A stretch of DNA of 64,000 bases from Leidyana gryllorum EB-2025a (taxonomy: Eukaryota; Apicomplexa), in NCBI GenBank assembly GCA_048772705.1, contig JBLWGC010000180.1, forward strand, positions 62,001 to 126,000. Reading direction: 5' to 3'. Shown here piece after piece: positions 22,501 through 33,574 of the stretch (position 1 is its first letter; each line of letters begins with the position of its first letter). The notes under the pieces were generated by a model. The model saw nothing but the letters and a program-made list of their open reading frames with translations. It did no database searches and was not told the origin of the DNA. The position numbers and the translations under genes were made by a program.

Positions 22501-24255
22501 CAGCACTGCCCTTTGTGAAAGAGCTAACTCCAGATCCTTCTCTCGCTCCTCTTCGGAGTCAATGGATAAGTCTATGGAAGGCGAAAAGACCATCAGAGAA
22601 GCATCAGACAGTGATGTTGGTGGTACCTGGGTAGAATGCCTCCGCCGAGATGTTGAAAACCTCGATGGTACCATATAAATTGGCGTCTCGCCGAAGTTCC
22701 GGATCGTAAGCTGCCTTGAAAAGCGGTAGATCTCGTTTGAAGATGCGGCGTGTAACACTACGGACTCTTGAAGCGGGTGAGTACCACTGTAACTACCTTG
22801 TAGCCTGACGCGGCGAGGTTGGAGAGCCCACAGGGGAGCCAATTTTTCCCGGTGTGACCAAACCAACGGAGGTCAACAGTCCTTTCGGCCTCTGGAAGGA
22901 ACGTTTGCTGTCTGGAGCAGCAGCGACACTACTCACTGCGAAAGCGTGTGAGCTGTTGTTTATCTCTCTCATGAGAACAATGTCAGCGAGTGTGGGGCGG
23001 AAGTGTTTGATGAGATCTAGTGGCAAGCTCGGCCTAAGTTGGTGTTTAGGCTGCCACCGATTGGCCAAACACTTGGGCTGGACGATTGGCACAATATATG
23101 GCTCTACCTGCGCATAAGATTGCAGCTGCAGAGGAAGGCCATCAGAGAACTCACGCAAGAATGCAAAAACTCGTCTAGCTCCTCGCGCATATGCTTTTCC
23201 ATGATGATGTCGTGCCCTTGCCTCTCAAGGAGCGTCAACTGATCTGATATACTCAAGAAATCTGGGATACCTACCTTCTTTGGGCCACCATCGTAGTGTG
23301 AATACATCGAGTAACTGCCCTTCCAATGAAACATTTCGTCAAGTAAACCTGGGGAAGGATGCACCATGCCTTCCTTAGCCTCTCTAACTTACCGTGTATA
23401 ATCAGAAGTGGGCATTTACAGTCCCTAAGGTCCCGTGCATTGTCATAGGATTTCGGCACAAGCATTCGAGTCACTGCGCCACCCAGCATCCCCTGAGCCA
23501 CACCACTGATTGATTTGAATGGACATTGCAATATAAGGGCGCCGATGCGGGACGATGGGCGAACGAGACTTGTGAGTTTCTCTTCATCCACCTCAGTGTA
23601 ATCGTCAGTGGGTTGACTCCAAGGACAAAATATCATGTGTTGCTGGGCAGAGAGGTTGGGTAGAGGGGGTGGCCAGCCTACAATCCCCCTCTCAATGCCC
23701 TTCGCCAAGTTCCGGCAGTATTGCACACATGGACCAGATCCAATGGAGGCACTGAACCCGGCCAGCAATTGCAAAACCAGATCCATCAAGAACTCACCCC
23801 CATAAGACTATGTTCTCTATTGGCCAATACAAGCGGTTCTGTACAAATTTGACCACCCCGCTCAATGTTTGGTACACAGCCACGTCACTCGGCGGCCCTG
23901 CGTATTTGCCGTAACCTGAATGGAGGGTGAGAATGACGGCCGTGTTACGATAGATCACCAGGATATTCAAATGCGCAAACGTGCACTCCAAGCTCATTGG
24001 AGACGTTGAGTAAATTGACTGCTGCCATCCCCAAGTCGATGGCATTTTGGTGGGCAAAGATCAGAAGGATATAACTACCCTTGGGATGACTGCGGAAATA
24101 GACAGGCACTGTGGTCACATGTATGTTTGTGGCCGCAAGAGCTGACCTCGAGGTTCAATATCAGGGAGATGAATGTAGAAAACATTGGGTTCCTCTACAT
24201 CGTGGGAGGCCTCCGAGCCCGGAAACATGACCGCATCAAGTATATGTTTGAACAT
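19522..24255 (-). CDS. ABHD17-like alpha/beta hydrolase joined to a large orphan region
   Basis: The N-terminal part (24255 to about 23150) is an alpha/beta hydrolase. It has an oxyanion region IFAHQNAIDLG, then CAFEYPGYGKYAGP, the nucleophile elbow LWGASIGSGP (GxSxG), CPLLIIHG followed by a candidate Asp (LLDE), and a candidate His (QGHD). This matches the depalmitoylase-like ABHD17/FAM108 family, with an extra about 60-residue insert before the third strand. Exons here: 24255-24147, 24108-23959, 23915-23798, 23751-23393, 23348-23155. Downstream, splicing keeps one frame open through roughly 900 more residues to a stop at 19522, without domains I recognise. Junctions at about 22830, 22460, 21870, 21520, 21300, 20680 and 19700 all close in phase. 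No in-frame ATG separates the halves, hence the single-gene model; two genes remain possible. Confidence 0.6.
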
Positions 24256-24299
24256 GATGTGCACCTCTGCTAGGATCGCACCACCTCATGCAGGCGCTA

Positions 24300-27200
24300 T
24301 CAATCTGGAGGTGCTAATTGAGATGAGTCCCCGCTCTTGACGCGATGGAAGATGTTAAAAGGCCTTTTCGCTGCAGACTTCAGCTTGCGATGAAGCTTTC
24401 GCGCCCGTTGGCGCGTTTTGGAAGCCCGGTCGTGACTGAACTTAGAATCGTTGTCGCCCTTCCGACCGGAAATTGAGCTCCCCGCACTTTGATCTTTGAG
24501 GGTCACTGCCAATCCGTACAACTCCGTCAAACGCGCACAGTCTTCACACCAAGAGCAGACCGAGCAAACCTCTTCCGCACTACCGCTGCGCCCCATCCGC
24601 TTGCTCCCCTCGTCACTACTATAACTGCGAGAAGAGAAGCTAGAAGGTGAGGAAGGCGGTGAGCTCGCTCTCAGGAGAGCTGTGCTGCTCGGAGTACTTG
24701 CGGCCGACGGGTGCTCAGCCTGTCCCTCCAACCTTCGCACCTGAACAAGTACCGATTCTCCAAGAGTGCCAGTCGGGCATGCATTCTGCTTGGGATGAGA
24801 CACAGCAGCACTTACTTCGCAAATACGCTGGAAACGTCGGAGAATCTTTTTGCTCTCTTCGCATCGCATGGTGTCCGTTGACTGAAGTCTTTCGTTGACA
24901 ATGGCCAGAGTGGATTTGACCAGATCCTCATGTGCGATCAGCTCTTCCACTGCACCGGGCATTTTCATCAAGATTCTGGCAACCTCATATCTGCCATAGA
25001 ATATAGCATATCCCAGAGCAGCTTGTTTAGGGCCCAGCTCGACTTGAGCGTCCTTGAGTTCGTCTGGCTCGGGTTCTACATAGCCATTCTCCTCTCGTCT
25101 CCATATTTCTCGCAAAATTACTTTGGCCAGTTCGTCGTTACGAGTGCGAATACAGACCATCAGGGGCGACTCAGAGTTGTCAGAGTCTCTCAATTTTAGT
25201 TTGCACCCATGACGCATGAGGAATTCGCAGACATCGCGCCTGCAACCATCGCTCCCAACGATTCGCCACCATCCGCTGCTCACCTATTCTCATTGCAAGC
25301 ACTATGAATTGGAGTCTGATTGGAACCATTCAGTACATCAACGTCTCCTCCATATGCAAGGAGCACCCTGATGCAATCCAGTCGGTCATCCTCCGCCGCA
25401 TAATGCATTGCGGTGTTGCCAGTTTGAGCATCTTGACGTGACAAAAGATCAGACATCTGGAGAAGGATGTCGTCACCTCCGCAATCTGCTGTCAAAGTCG
25501 ATTGTCTCGACACCATGATGGGCAATGCTACAGTGCCTCGATTATCTGTGAAATCACGAAACCATTCACCAGCGAGCACTTGGCCAACCCCACCTGTGTG
25601 GCACTTCTCGGATCCTTTGGACCCTCCTGCCCGGCTTGTTGCCCCCAGCGTCCCCGAAGACCTGCGGGTCCAGAAGCGTAGCTTCGAAGAGCTGCGGGTG
25701 TTTGAACTCAGATGCAAACCGGTGGTCTGAGGCCCTGCCAGCCCAGGCTGTGAGCTGGCGGATGGGGGGACTGAACCTTGAACAGGCAATAACGCCAGAG
25801 AAGGTTCGTCAACCGCTAGCGGTTCCATCACCAGGGGGTGTTTGGAAACAGGATTCGAGGCTATCTCAGTGTTCGTTCTCACACGGATGGCATCGGTGGG
25901 TGTGGGTTGAGTAGATGCTTGCGTGGAATGCCCGGGTGGAACAGGGATTGCGGGCGCTGGGGCGAGCATTGAACCATCTTTGCTGGAGCCACGCGAATAG
26001 GCCAGGAGAGAGGCTTGAGTAGGTTTGGAGGGAAGGGTGCTGTTGAGTTCAGGGGGAGAGGTTTGGGGGAGGACGGGACGAACTCTGGACCCACGGCGCG
26101 CCATATCTCTTTTCTTGTTATGGCGACATCGACCACGCGCCACATTAGCCAGAGCCGCATGTCTCGAACAGAAGTGTCGACTGTTTGACGGCATCGCGGC
26201 CTCAGAGAGGAGATGACGGTAAAGATTGTCGCCAGATGACACGACTTGATTGTTACCGTGGTGCTTCGAAGATAGTTGGAATAAACGGTATGCTGACAGG
26301 AGAGCTTCTAAACATTCCCTTTTACCCATTTTGGCGGCTTGAATGTGGGGAAGGGACCACGTTGAGTGAGGTCGTGTCATCAACTAGTCAGCGATCAATG
26401 ATGCATGAAAGCCGGCGGCTGCGCTTACCTCGGGAAAGAGAGCAACCAATAGCTCCACACTTTTTACATCGTTCTTGGCTATAGCGGCTGTGAGTATTTC
26501 TCCAGCGAGAGGTAAGGAGTGGAAAGGACCCCCAGGGCCGCCTTGCAGAAAAACGGGAAGGAAGCGAGGGTTGGCCCTGTAGGCGAGCATCACTGGAGAG
26601 TTCTTGTGGGTCCCAGAAAAGGTGTTTGGATCTGCTCCCCAATCCAACAAAGAGTGAATCAGTGCCTCGTCGCCAGTCTCGCACGCCACATGGAGGGGAG
26701 ACTTCCAACCCTTAACTGCGGGGCAGCGTACGTTCAAAGGATAACACCGCTCCAGAAGGAGCTGTAAGATCAAAGTATAAAAGAGGGGGTAGAGTGTCAC
26801 TTACCCTAGTCATCCTAACATTTCGTCGTTCAATAGCACAATTCAGAGCAGACGGACCAGTCACCATGTGAGGCATCATCTGTACCCCGGCATCCAGGAG
26901 ATACTCAGCCATCTCGTAATCATCGGACTGACCATACGTCATGACAATACCAATAGAGTAAGTCATTTGACTCACCATCACTGCTCGGACTAACGGAGAC
27001 TTGCCCAAGTGGTCAACCACGTCGAGATCTGCTCCGGCATCGCGGAGCGCTTGTACCACTGCTCGATTTCCATTCTGTACTGCTACCGAGACGGGTAAGG
27101 TCCACACATTGACCCCTCCTTCTTCAGAGGTCGGACAAGTGACAGGAATGTTCACCAATAGGCGGGAACCCTGACCAAGTGTGAAGAGTGCAAGTGGGTC

Positions 27201-28283
27201 AGCATTCAGACGAGGCTTCAATAGTACATCGACCGTCTCCAGGGCAGTGCGAGCCACGGATGCCACTTGAGTAGCATCCGCGTTATTCAAGGCTACAGCC
27301 AAGGCTTTGATGAGGTGCTTGGCCCCTATTTGTTCCAGATATATCTTTGAGGCCCAGGAGCCAACGAAGGAAATTCGGGGTCGAGGATCGAGAGGAATCG
27401 CTGAGACCCGAGCAGGCTCAGAGTGCGGACTGCGGACGGATGATTTCGTCTCGGGGCTGCGGGGAGGTTGTTCTGAGACGGGTGACGGCATGGGAACAGC
27501 AGGCATTTGCTCATTGTCGGAATCAGGGAGGGTGACAAATCGGGCAACTGAAGACAATGCTTCTAGAGAAATGGAAGTGTAGTCCACGCTCAACTCGCGG
27601 AAACGAGGCCAAACCGCCTTACTGAAGCCGCTTTTGAACGAAACTCCGGTAAACTGTTCAGATCGATCGCATCGCACGCTCACGTGAACCAGATGCGGCA
27701 AGTGAGCGGACAACAGGGCGCTCATTCCGCGGTCAGTGATGAGCGGACAGAAGTCCAAGCGCAAAGAGCACAATTTTGTGAACAAAGCCCTTTTCTCCGG
27801 TTGCGGCGAGGGTACAAAGAAGGGAGCGGTGGATGTCAGCCAAGCCAGCTGTGCATCTTTGAGTAGGACGCAGTGTGAGAAGTCCAGCTCGATTCCTTCC
27901 GAGCGTGTGGTGCACGATAGACTAGCCAAACACAGCTTTAGCAATTTCTCGACGACCATCTGGGCATCATATCCTCGGAGACTGCTGAAGCGAAGGGTAC
28001 GACTAGGTCCCCCAAGCCGATACTTGTGTGTTCGGAAAGCTCTCGCCGTGCTTCGCAGCAGCAAGATACCTTCGGCATCCAGAAAGACTTCTAAATGCGG
28101 TAGTATCTCCTGAAGCCTTTCATTCCACGATTGGCTGGACGCTAAAGGAATCGGTGAGCTCTCCGAGATTTTCCAGCTTGTGTAACTTTCTTCACCGTCC
28201 GGAAACCCGACGGAAGAAGGTGGAGAGGGACTCAGTTTCCTACAGCTCATGGGGCTCAACCGTGCCAGGCCCTCGGGCCGCAT
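24300..28283 (-). CDS. large ankyrin-repeat protein
   Basis: Four exons, about 1,250 residues. The first exon (to about 26805) has an N-terminal region with leucine-rich-repeat-like spacing (LCSLRLDFCPLITDRGMSAL). Ankyrin units follow: NGNRAVVQALRDAGADLDVV, KSPLHVACETGDEALIHSL, then NTAMHYAAEDDRLDCIRVLL and TPIHSACNEN. Between the ankyrin groups lies a Pro/Ser-rich linker (about 25600-26100). The C-terminal part is basic with an SSFSSRSYSSDE-type linker, a Cys cluster (VCSVCSWCEDC) and a Lys/Arg tail. Introns fall at about 26802, 26430-26386 and 25282-25240. I chose the ATG at 28283 because the frame upstream has no ATG. Ankyrin repeats imply protein binding; the partner is unknown. Confidence 0.82.
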
Positions 28284-28340
28284 ACCCTTGAAGTCGTCAC
28301 TACCAAACACACAGTACCGCGGCGACCAAAACAAAAATCC

Positions 28341-28943
28341 ATGCTACTCCCTATGGCCATTTTGGCAGGGGCTGCTGGGCCTGCCGCCTTGAGAAGGATG
28401 CACCGGGCGATATCATTGGCCAACGATGACCGCGAAGATCGGGACGACATGGAAACATCATTTGATATCAATCTGCCTCCAATATTCGGTTTCTGGTCCG
28501 GCTTGGCGATGGGCTTCGTTGCTGGAGCTTGGCTTGGGCTACGTCTGGCTGGTCCGTTGGGTCGTTGGGCCTCTTACTTCCGATGGTTCTCGCCAAGTCG
28601 CCAAGAACTGGCCGCGTCTCTACCAGGTCCCGCTCGTTCACTGTCCCACGAGACGCCAGTGCCCACTTACCGACCAGTGCAGCCCACCTCCGCCGAACAA
28701 CAGCATCTGCCCTTCACTCCCCCCCTTGACATGCGAATCAACGCCACAATTGGCGAGGCCGGTAGAGGAGGAAATACCCCCAACAAGGTACCAGCCTCAT
28801 CACAATCTTTCCCTCCAATGTTTCCTCTACCGTGCCTTCCAGCCTACTTCCCTACAGTTAATTATGGAGAACGCCAGAATCCCTATGCAATCCAGCCACC
28901 GTTGCCATACTTTGGCCAACCTATGTCCCCACCTGCACAATGA
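28341..28943 (+). CDS. small single-pass membrane protein with Pro-rich tail
   Basis: An intronless 200-residue frame. The N-terminus (MLLPMAILAGAAGPAALRRM) is hydrophobic. A Gly-rich transmembrane segment lies at about residues 48-70 (FGFWSGLAMGFVAGAWLGLR). The C-terminal 120 residues are Pro/Ser-rich (QPPLPYFGQPMSPPAQ at the end). The GxxxG-like spacing of the helix suggests packing with another helix. A mitochondrial or ER location is possible but unproven. It is divergent from the ankyrin gene with 57 bp between ATGs. Family not recognised. Confidence 0.65.
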   Translation: MLLPMAILAGAAGPAALRRMHRAISLANDDREDRDDMETSFDINLPPIFGFWSGLAMGFVAGAWLGLRLAGPLGRWASYFRWFSPSRQELAASLPGPARSLSHETPVPTYRPVQPTSAEQQHLPFTPPLDMRINATIGEAGRGGNTPNKVPASSQSFPPMFPLPCLPAYFPTVNYGERQNPYAIQPPLPYFGQPMSPPAQ

Positions 28944-29098
28944 CCGTAGTTCCAAGTAATAAGACTGACTAGCTAGCTAGCTGTCTCCGTTAGCAACATC
29001 CATGTCGAGTTGCCATCTGTCAATACACCGTTAACTTAGCCTAAGATGGGGAGCGCGGTTGATTGGCACATTGCGAAAAAAGTGAGCCCCCTCGCCTG
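28944..29098. other. 155-bp tail-to-tail intergenic spacer
   Basis: Holds a short (tagc) repeat, tagctagctagc near 28970, shared by the 3' ends of the membrane protein and the exchanger. I see nothing else in it. Confidence 0.6.
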
Positions 29099-32068
29099 CT
29101 AAGGATCTGATATTACAATTGTCGTCGGGGTGGACGCATAGTCTGTGTTCTCAAAATCTTCTTCGCCTGGAGTTGGTCGCCACAACAACATACTGTCCCC
29201 AATGAATTCTCCATCTTCGCCTCTGGCCGTTACAAAGGCGTAGATCCAACCATCCAATCTCCTCAGAGAATGAACCAGGTACTGCCAAATCATGATGTGA
29301 CGGGCAGACCGATCTCGGAACTCGAAAGATTTGGTTGGGGTGGTAGGTGAAAGGTGCGAGGGCCTGTCTTCAATTCCGAGAGCTTTGAATGCTCGAGGTA
29401 AACAGGGGCCGACAACGAGGATGGTGAAAAGTACGTAAACCAAAGTGGTGCTCACAATGATCGACCCCATAGATCCTCCAATGTCCGACTTGGCTTTCAG
29501 TGCAAGAGCAACAGCTGAGTAGAGTGATGTTGCTGGCCACCTGTAATCCGCTTACCGACGGCACCGCGGAGCCCCGAGAGGGACACAATCCATTGAATTT
29601 TCTGTGGCAGACGACCACCTTCTGCAGTCTTAAGAAGCAAGTTGACGATCCCCGCCGTAAAAGCGATAGACACCAGTCGTCCAGCCGACACAAAAGCGAT
29701 AGTGAATAGATGCAAGACAATCATCGGGCCATAGCCATTCAAGAATGGGACCGCCACAGACGATGATCCCCCATTGATATCATTGACTGCTGGGACCCAC
29801 AAGGCGCGGAAAGCGAAAGCTGAGAGCCCCAATAGGACAAAAGCCAGAGTTTCAGCCAGTTGACTGAAACCGGCATATACATACTTCGCCACTGTAGTAC
29901 CCGATTCAGAGAAGTTAGGGATAGCATAACGAGCGATTGCTATCCCGCAGAACAGTACAGCTACCACCCCAGATAGCTCCAGAGTCTGCAAGAACAATTT
30001 GAGGATACATGGCATTACTACTCACCTCAGCTATGAGATATGAAAACCACGGCGAGACGAGAATGATAGCAGTTTCAATGGCTGTCACTCTTTCTTCGTG
30101 AGTCATTTTCCAACGGTAGCTGGCTATTTTAATCAGCAAAGATATGCCGAGACCAACGCCCAAGCCAACCGCCATGGAGAGAGCAAACATGTATCCAAAC
30201 CACAGAACGTCGGATGCCATTGTCATGCTGGGTCCGCTGCGGATAACCATCCGATATAGTAGAATGGCGACTGCATCATTGAGGAGGGACTCTCCCAGTA
30301 CAACAGTCTCGATGACGGGATCGACAGCAACTTCGCGGAACAGAGACAATACAGTCACGGGGTCCGTGGGAGACAAAAGGGCACCCAAAGCCATCGCTTG
30401 CTGCATAGAAAACTTGATCGAGAACTGGTTGTTGAATCCTGCGAGGTAGAACCCTCCTGTGTTGAGGACGAAGGCCACCAAGGTGGCGAAGAGAGCAAAC
30501 CACAGGATAGTCCCAAATCTCGTGAAGAACATCTTTCCTTTGCGACCTGTCAACTCGAAGCCGCTGTTGGGCAATGAGCACTGACGCTGATGTAGACACA
30601 CTTACCTGGCGAAGATAATCGGAGGCAGAATGAAGACGAAAAAGACACTCTCATTGAAATTGGTGATGCGCTCAAGCACGAAAGACTCATTCACACCTCC
30701 AAGCCAAAAGCAGAATGCTGTGGCACAGCCCAATAAGATTGCCACCACGGAGACATTCATTCCTTTGTGGATATACTTCGACGACAGGTGCCCAGCAACG
30801 ATGCTTGACAGGACAAGAAGCAACAAAATCAGAAGCCCATAGTTCATGATGCCGTCCCGTTCCTGACTGGACATGAGCGTATGAGAGCTGGACGTGAGGA
30901 CGGAGCTCTTAGACATTCCAGAGTTGTAGTCACCCACATCGGGGGTACGAGATCTGCCACCAAAAAGCCCAGATCCGCCTAGGCTATAATGATGTCGGTT
31001 GGCGTGTATGTGGTGTCCCTTCGCGTCCACACTCCCCTCGCCAGGCAATGACACTGAACCGGTCACGAATGAACCCGGTGGTTCGTCGTAAGGATGATAT
31101 CCGGCAGCTCTCCAATGTTCCTCTGGATGGGGGATTGATGGATCATACAATCCCGGCTCGGGGGCCAGATGGACGGCACCCTCAACAGCCTGCAGAGTGC
31201 TAACGGCTTGATAGTCTCTCCCAAATGGCCACCACATTTGCCAATCTTTCCATGACTTCTTCTGCTCGTTGTCAAGGGAGACATCGTCTCGCACTTCGAT
31301 ATCCGTGCGATGGATCTCAACGTCATCTTGGTCGTCCACCGGATCTCTCGAGATCATTGAGTGACGTTTGGTCTTGCGATTTGTGCGGGCGGAATGTACT
31401 TCATTGTGGTCGACTGTGTATGGAAGTCGATCATGAGGGTAACAGCAGTGATTGAGCTTACCATCGTCAACTGAGTTGTGCAAACCTTTGTCTCTTGGGC
31501 TGCGTTTATGACTATCCGCCCTGTTGTGGTAATATCGACCGTACGGCTCATGCAGACCTGCAGTGTCGCCATGACGCTGTTCATGGTCATCGTCATCATC
31601 GATCATCACATGACCGTGTGACTCATGGCCATCTCCTGCATGATGATCAGTAGGCGTTCGAGCTCCCAGTCCAACAACCCCATCGGCCTGGTTTGCTTCG
31701 CCCATTCCACTTCTCGATGCCACCTCGTCAAGGGGCCTACTGTCTCGATGATATCCTCGGCCCCTGCGGGATCCGTCGAGACCGAAGGGGTAGTGAAGAT
31801 GAGGATCACCCTCTGAATCCACTATGCTGTCATACTCCTCCCTCCTATTACGGGGTGCATCTTCTTGTGAGCCGTCTCCAAAACTTTCTTCGACGACCTT
31901 CCTTGAGAATTCAGGTCGACCATGACGAGGGTACACACGGTCGTCGATTAGATCGGGCGGATGATTCTGGGTATGATGATGATGATGTTTTCTCTCCCCC
32001 CAGAGTCGACTTGGTCTATCAGAGAGATGCAGTGGAGGATGATGTTCCGAAAGAGTGGCGTGTGACAT
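29099..32068 (-). CDS. Na+/H+ exchanger (CPA1 family) with His-rich N-terminus
   Basis: Exchanges Na+ for H+ across a membrane. Exons run about 32068-30607, 30563-30043, 30002-29555 and 29512-29099, all with canonical splice sites. The core has about 12 membrane helices. Diagnostic motifs are NESVFFVFILPPIIFASGFEL, TDPVTVLSLF, the ion-binding GESLLNDAVAILLY (ND pair) and SGLRGAVAVALAL. The first about 350 residues are hydrophilic and rich in His, Asp, Arg and Gly, with a HHHHH run at about 31976-31990. This region is far longer than the short N-terminus of animal NHEs. The C-terminal tail is short (about 90 residues). The core looks closest to the NHE6/7/8/9 organelle type, but the assignment is uncertain. 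The ATG at 32068 follows the upstream gene by 65 bp. Confidence 0.92.
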
Positions 32069-32133
32069 CGCTAATGTGGGAATTCCAAGGTATAGGAAAG
32101 GCCCATAGAGTTTTGTGTGGCACAAAAAAAAGA

Positions 32134-33532
32134 TCAACCTTGAGAGCGCTGTACATGAAGGAACGTGGCGATGCCGGGGGGGGGCATGGAATGGGTCAAT
32201 GACATAGTGGGACGGGAAAGGCCACGTGGGAAGTAAACTGGTCTGGTTGAGGCCAGGACCTCTTCACGAACGGCTGATACGCGCTGCCAAGCAAATCCTC
32301 GACGGAGCAAAGCTTGAGCACCCGCGACCCCCGAGGGCTGCTCATGCGATTGAGGGGAGACGGTGGTGTTATGGGTAAAGACAGAGTCGCGACGGGCAGC
32401 GACAACCTGCCTTTCGACTCTCTGCAACATTCTGTAAACCAATCGGGATGAGGGGGAGCTGAACTGGCCCTCCGAGGGCGCTTGGGTGGCCACCGATGGC
32501 GTTGGAGGAGATAAGGTCGACTCCGAAATTCGGAAGGTCCGCATCACCACATCTAGTACTGTCTCAATATCCTGTAATGCCTTCTGTGCTATCGAGTCTT
32601 CTACACTCTTGCCAGACAACGGATCTTCGGGCACACTCTGCTGTTGTCGCAATCTCCATAAATCACGTCTCCGCTGTGAGCACACGTGTGTAGATCAGAA
32701 TCATCGCGCGAACACACCCGAGCGCGAGCAGTATCGGCTCCGCGTGGTTCCATACAGAGGAACAGGTTTACCTGAATGTTGCGAGAATGGTTCCGACGCC
32801 TATGAGACGGGCTCTCTTCCTGATCCACAGTTGCGACAAGCTGCTCAGCCGTGGCCAAATGATTCTGAGCGGCGAGCGCTAAAGACCTAAGCGAAGTCAA
32901 CCGACTTCGGTAACCAAGCAGCAGGTGTTCTACCTTCCGCCGCTTGACTTCTTCATTGATTCGCGCGTGTCGCTCATTCGCTGTCTTGCGCCGTTCCTCA
33001 GCTATCTCTTTTTTCACACTCTCGAGCTCCATCGCCTGCTGACCCACACATTGCCGTAGGATATGCTCAAACCGGAAATTGTTGCGAGCGACGGACTCCT
33101 GCAGCAGCAGCAAATGTTAATTACTCGGACTCCATATGAGGGTCTCCACTGCTCAGTGGCAGGGAGGCGGACGAGCACTTTGTACACATAATCCCAAACC
33201 GACCTGTTCGTCTTTCAGTTCTGCTATTTTGTTGCGGAGGGCGCGCTCGGAGGTGATCACTTGTTTGAGAAACAGGATGACCTCTTCTTTGCGACTGGCC
33301 TGTAATCGATCGGTTGAAGGTGTAGGAGGGCAGCTTGAGATAGACCCGCTGCGTTGAACTCGAGCTCCTAAAACATCAACTTTAGGTACCATCTAAAACC
33401 ATTATCAGCTTGTGCGGGACAACGTACCATATTGGGCATGCTGGGAATTGAGTCATCATCCTCAGTACTCTCGCTACTGACGGTAAATGACACTCTTGCA
33501 TCATCTCCACTGCTGACGAGGACGGAGTGCAT
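32134..33532 (-). CDS. coiled-coil protein, unknown function
   Basis: The ATG at 33532 begins MHSVLVSSGDDARVSFTV. Exons join at about 33430/33391 (SMPNM to MVPKVD), 33204/33098 and 32775/32677, all phase 0. Two helical stretches are predicted coiled coil: EEVILFLKQVITSERALRNK, and the Glu/Lys/Arg-rich stretch before RKVEHLLLGYRSRLTSLRSL. The tail is Ser/Pro/Arg-rich. About 380 residues. A centrosomal or basal-body component would fit such a sequence, but nothing specific supports it. It shares a 42-bp divergent spacer with the gene at 33575. Confidence 0.65.
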
Positions 33533-33574
33533 CCCCACCTCCAAACTTCTTTTACAATCGCCTTTTTGGGCGCA
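33533..33574. promoter_or_regulatory. putative bidirectional promoter spacer, 42 bp
   Basis: The only DNA between the ATGs of two divergent genes. Pyrimidine-rich on the plus strand. The call rests on geometry only. Confidence 0.3.

Noticed and set aside
28284-28340. Ankyrin gene extended to 28334, leaving only 6 bp to the divergent gene.
   Set aside because: The extension has no ATG; the first ATG in frame is at 28283.
32069-32137. Hydrophobic N-terminal extension of the Na+/H+ exchanger that would look like a signal peptide.
   Set aside because: It starts with TTG and lies upstream of the first ATG (32068); more likely 5' leader.
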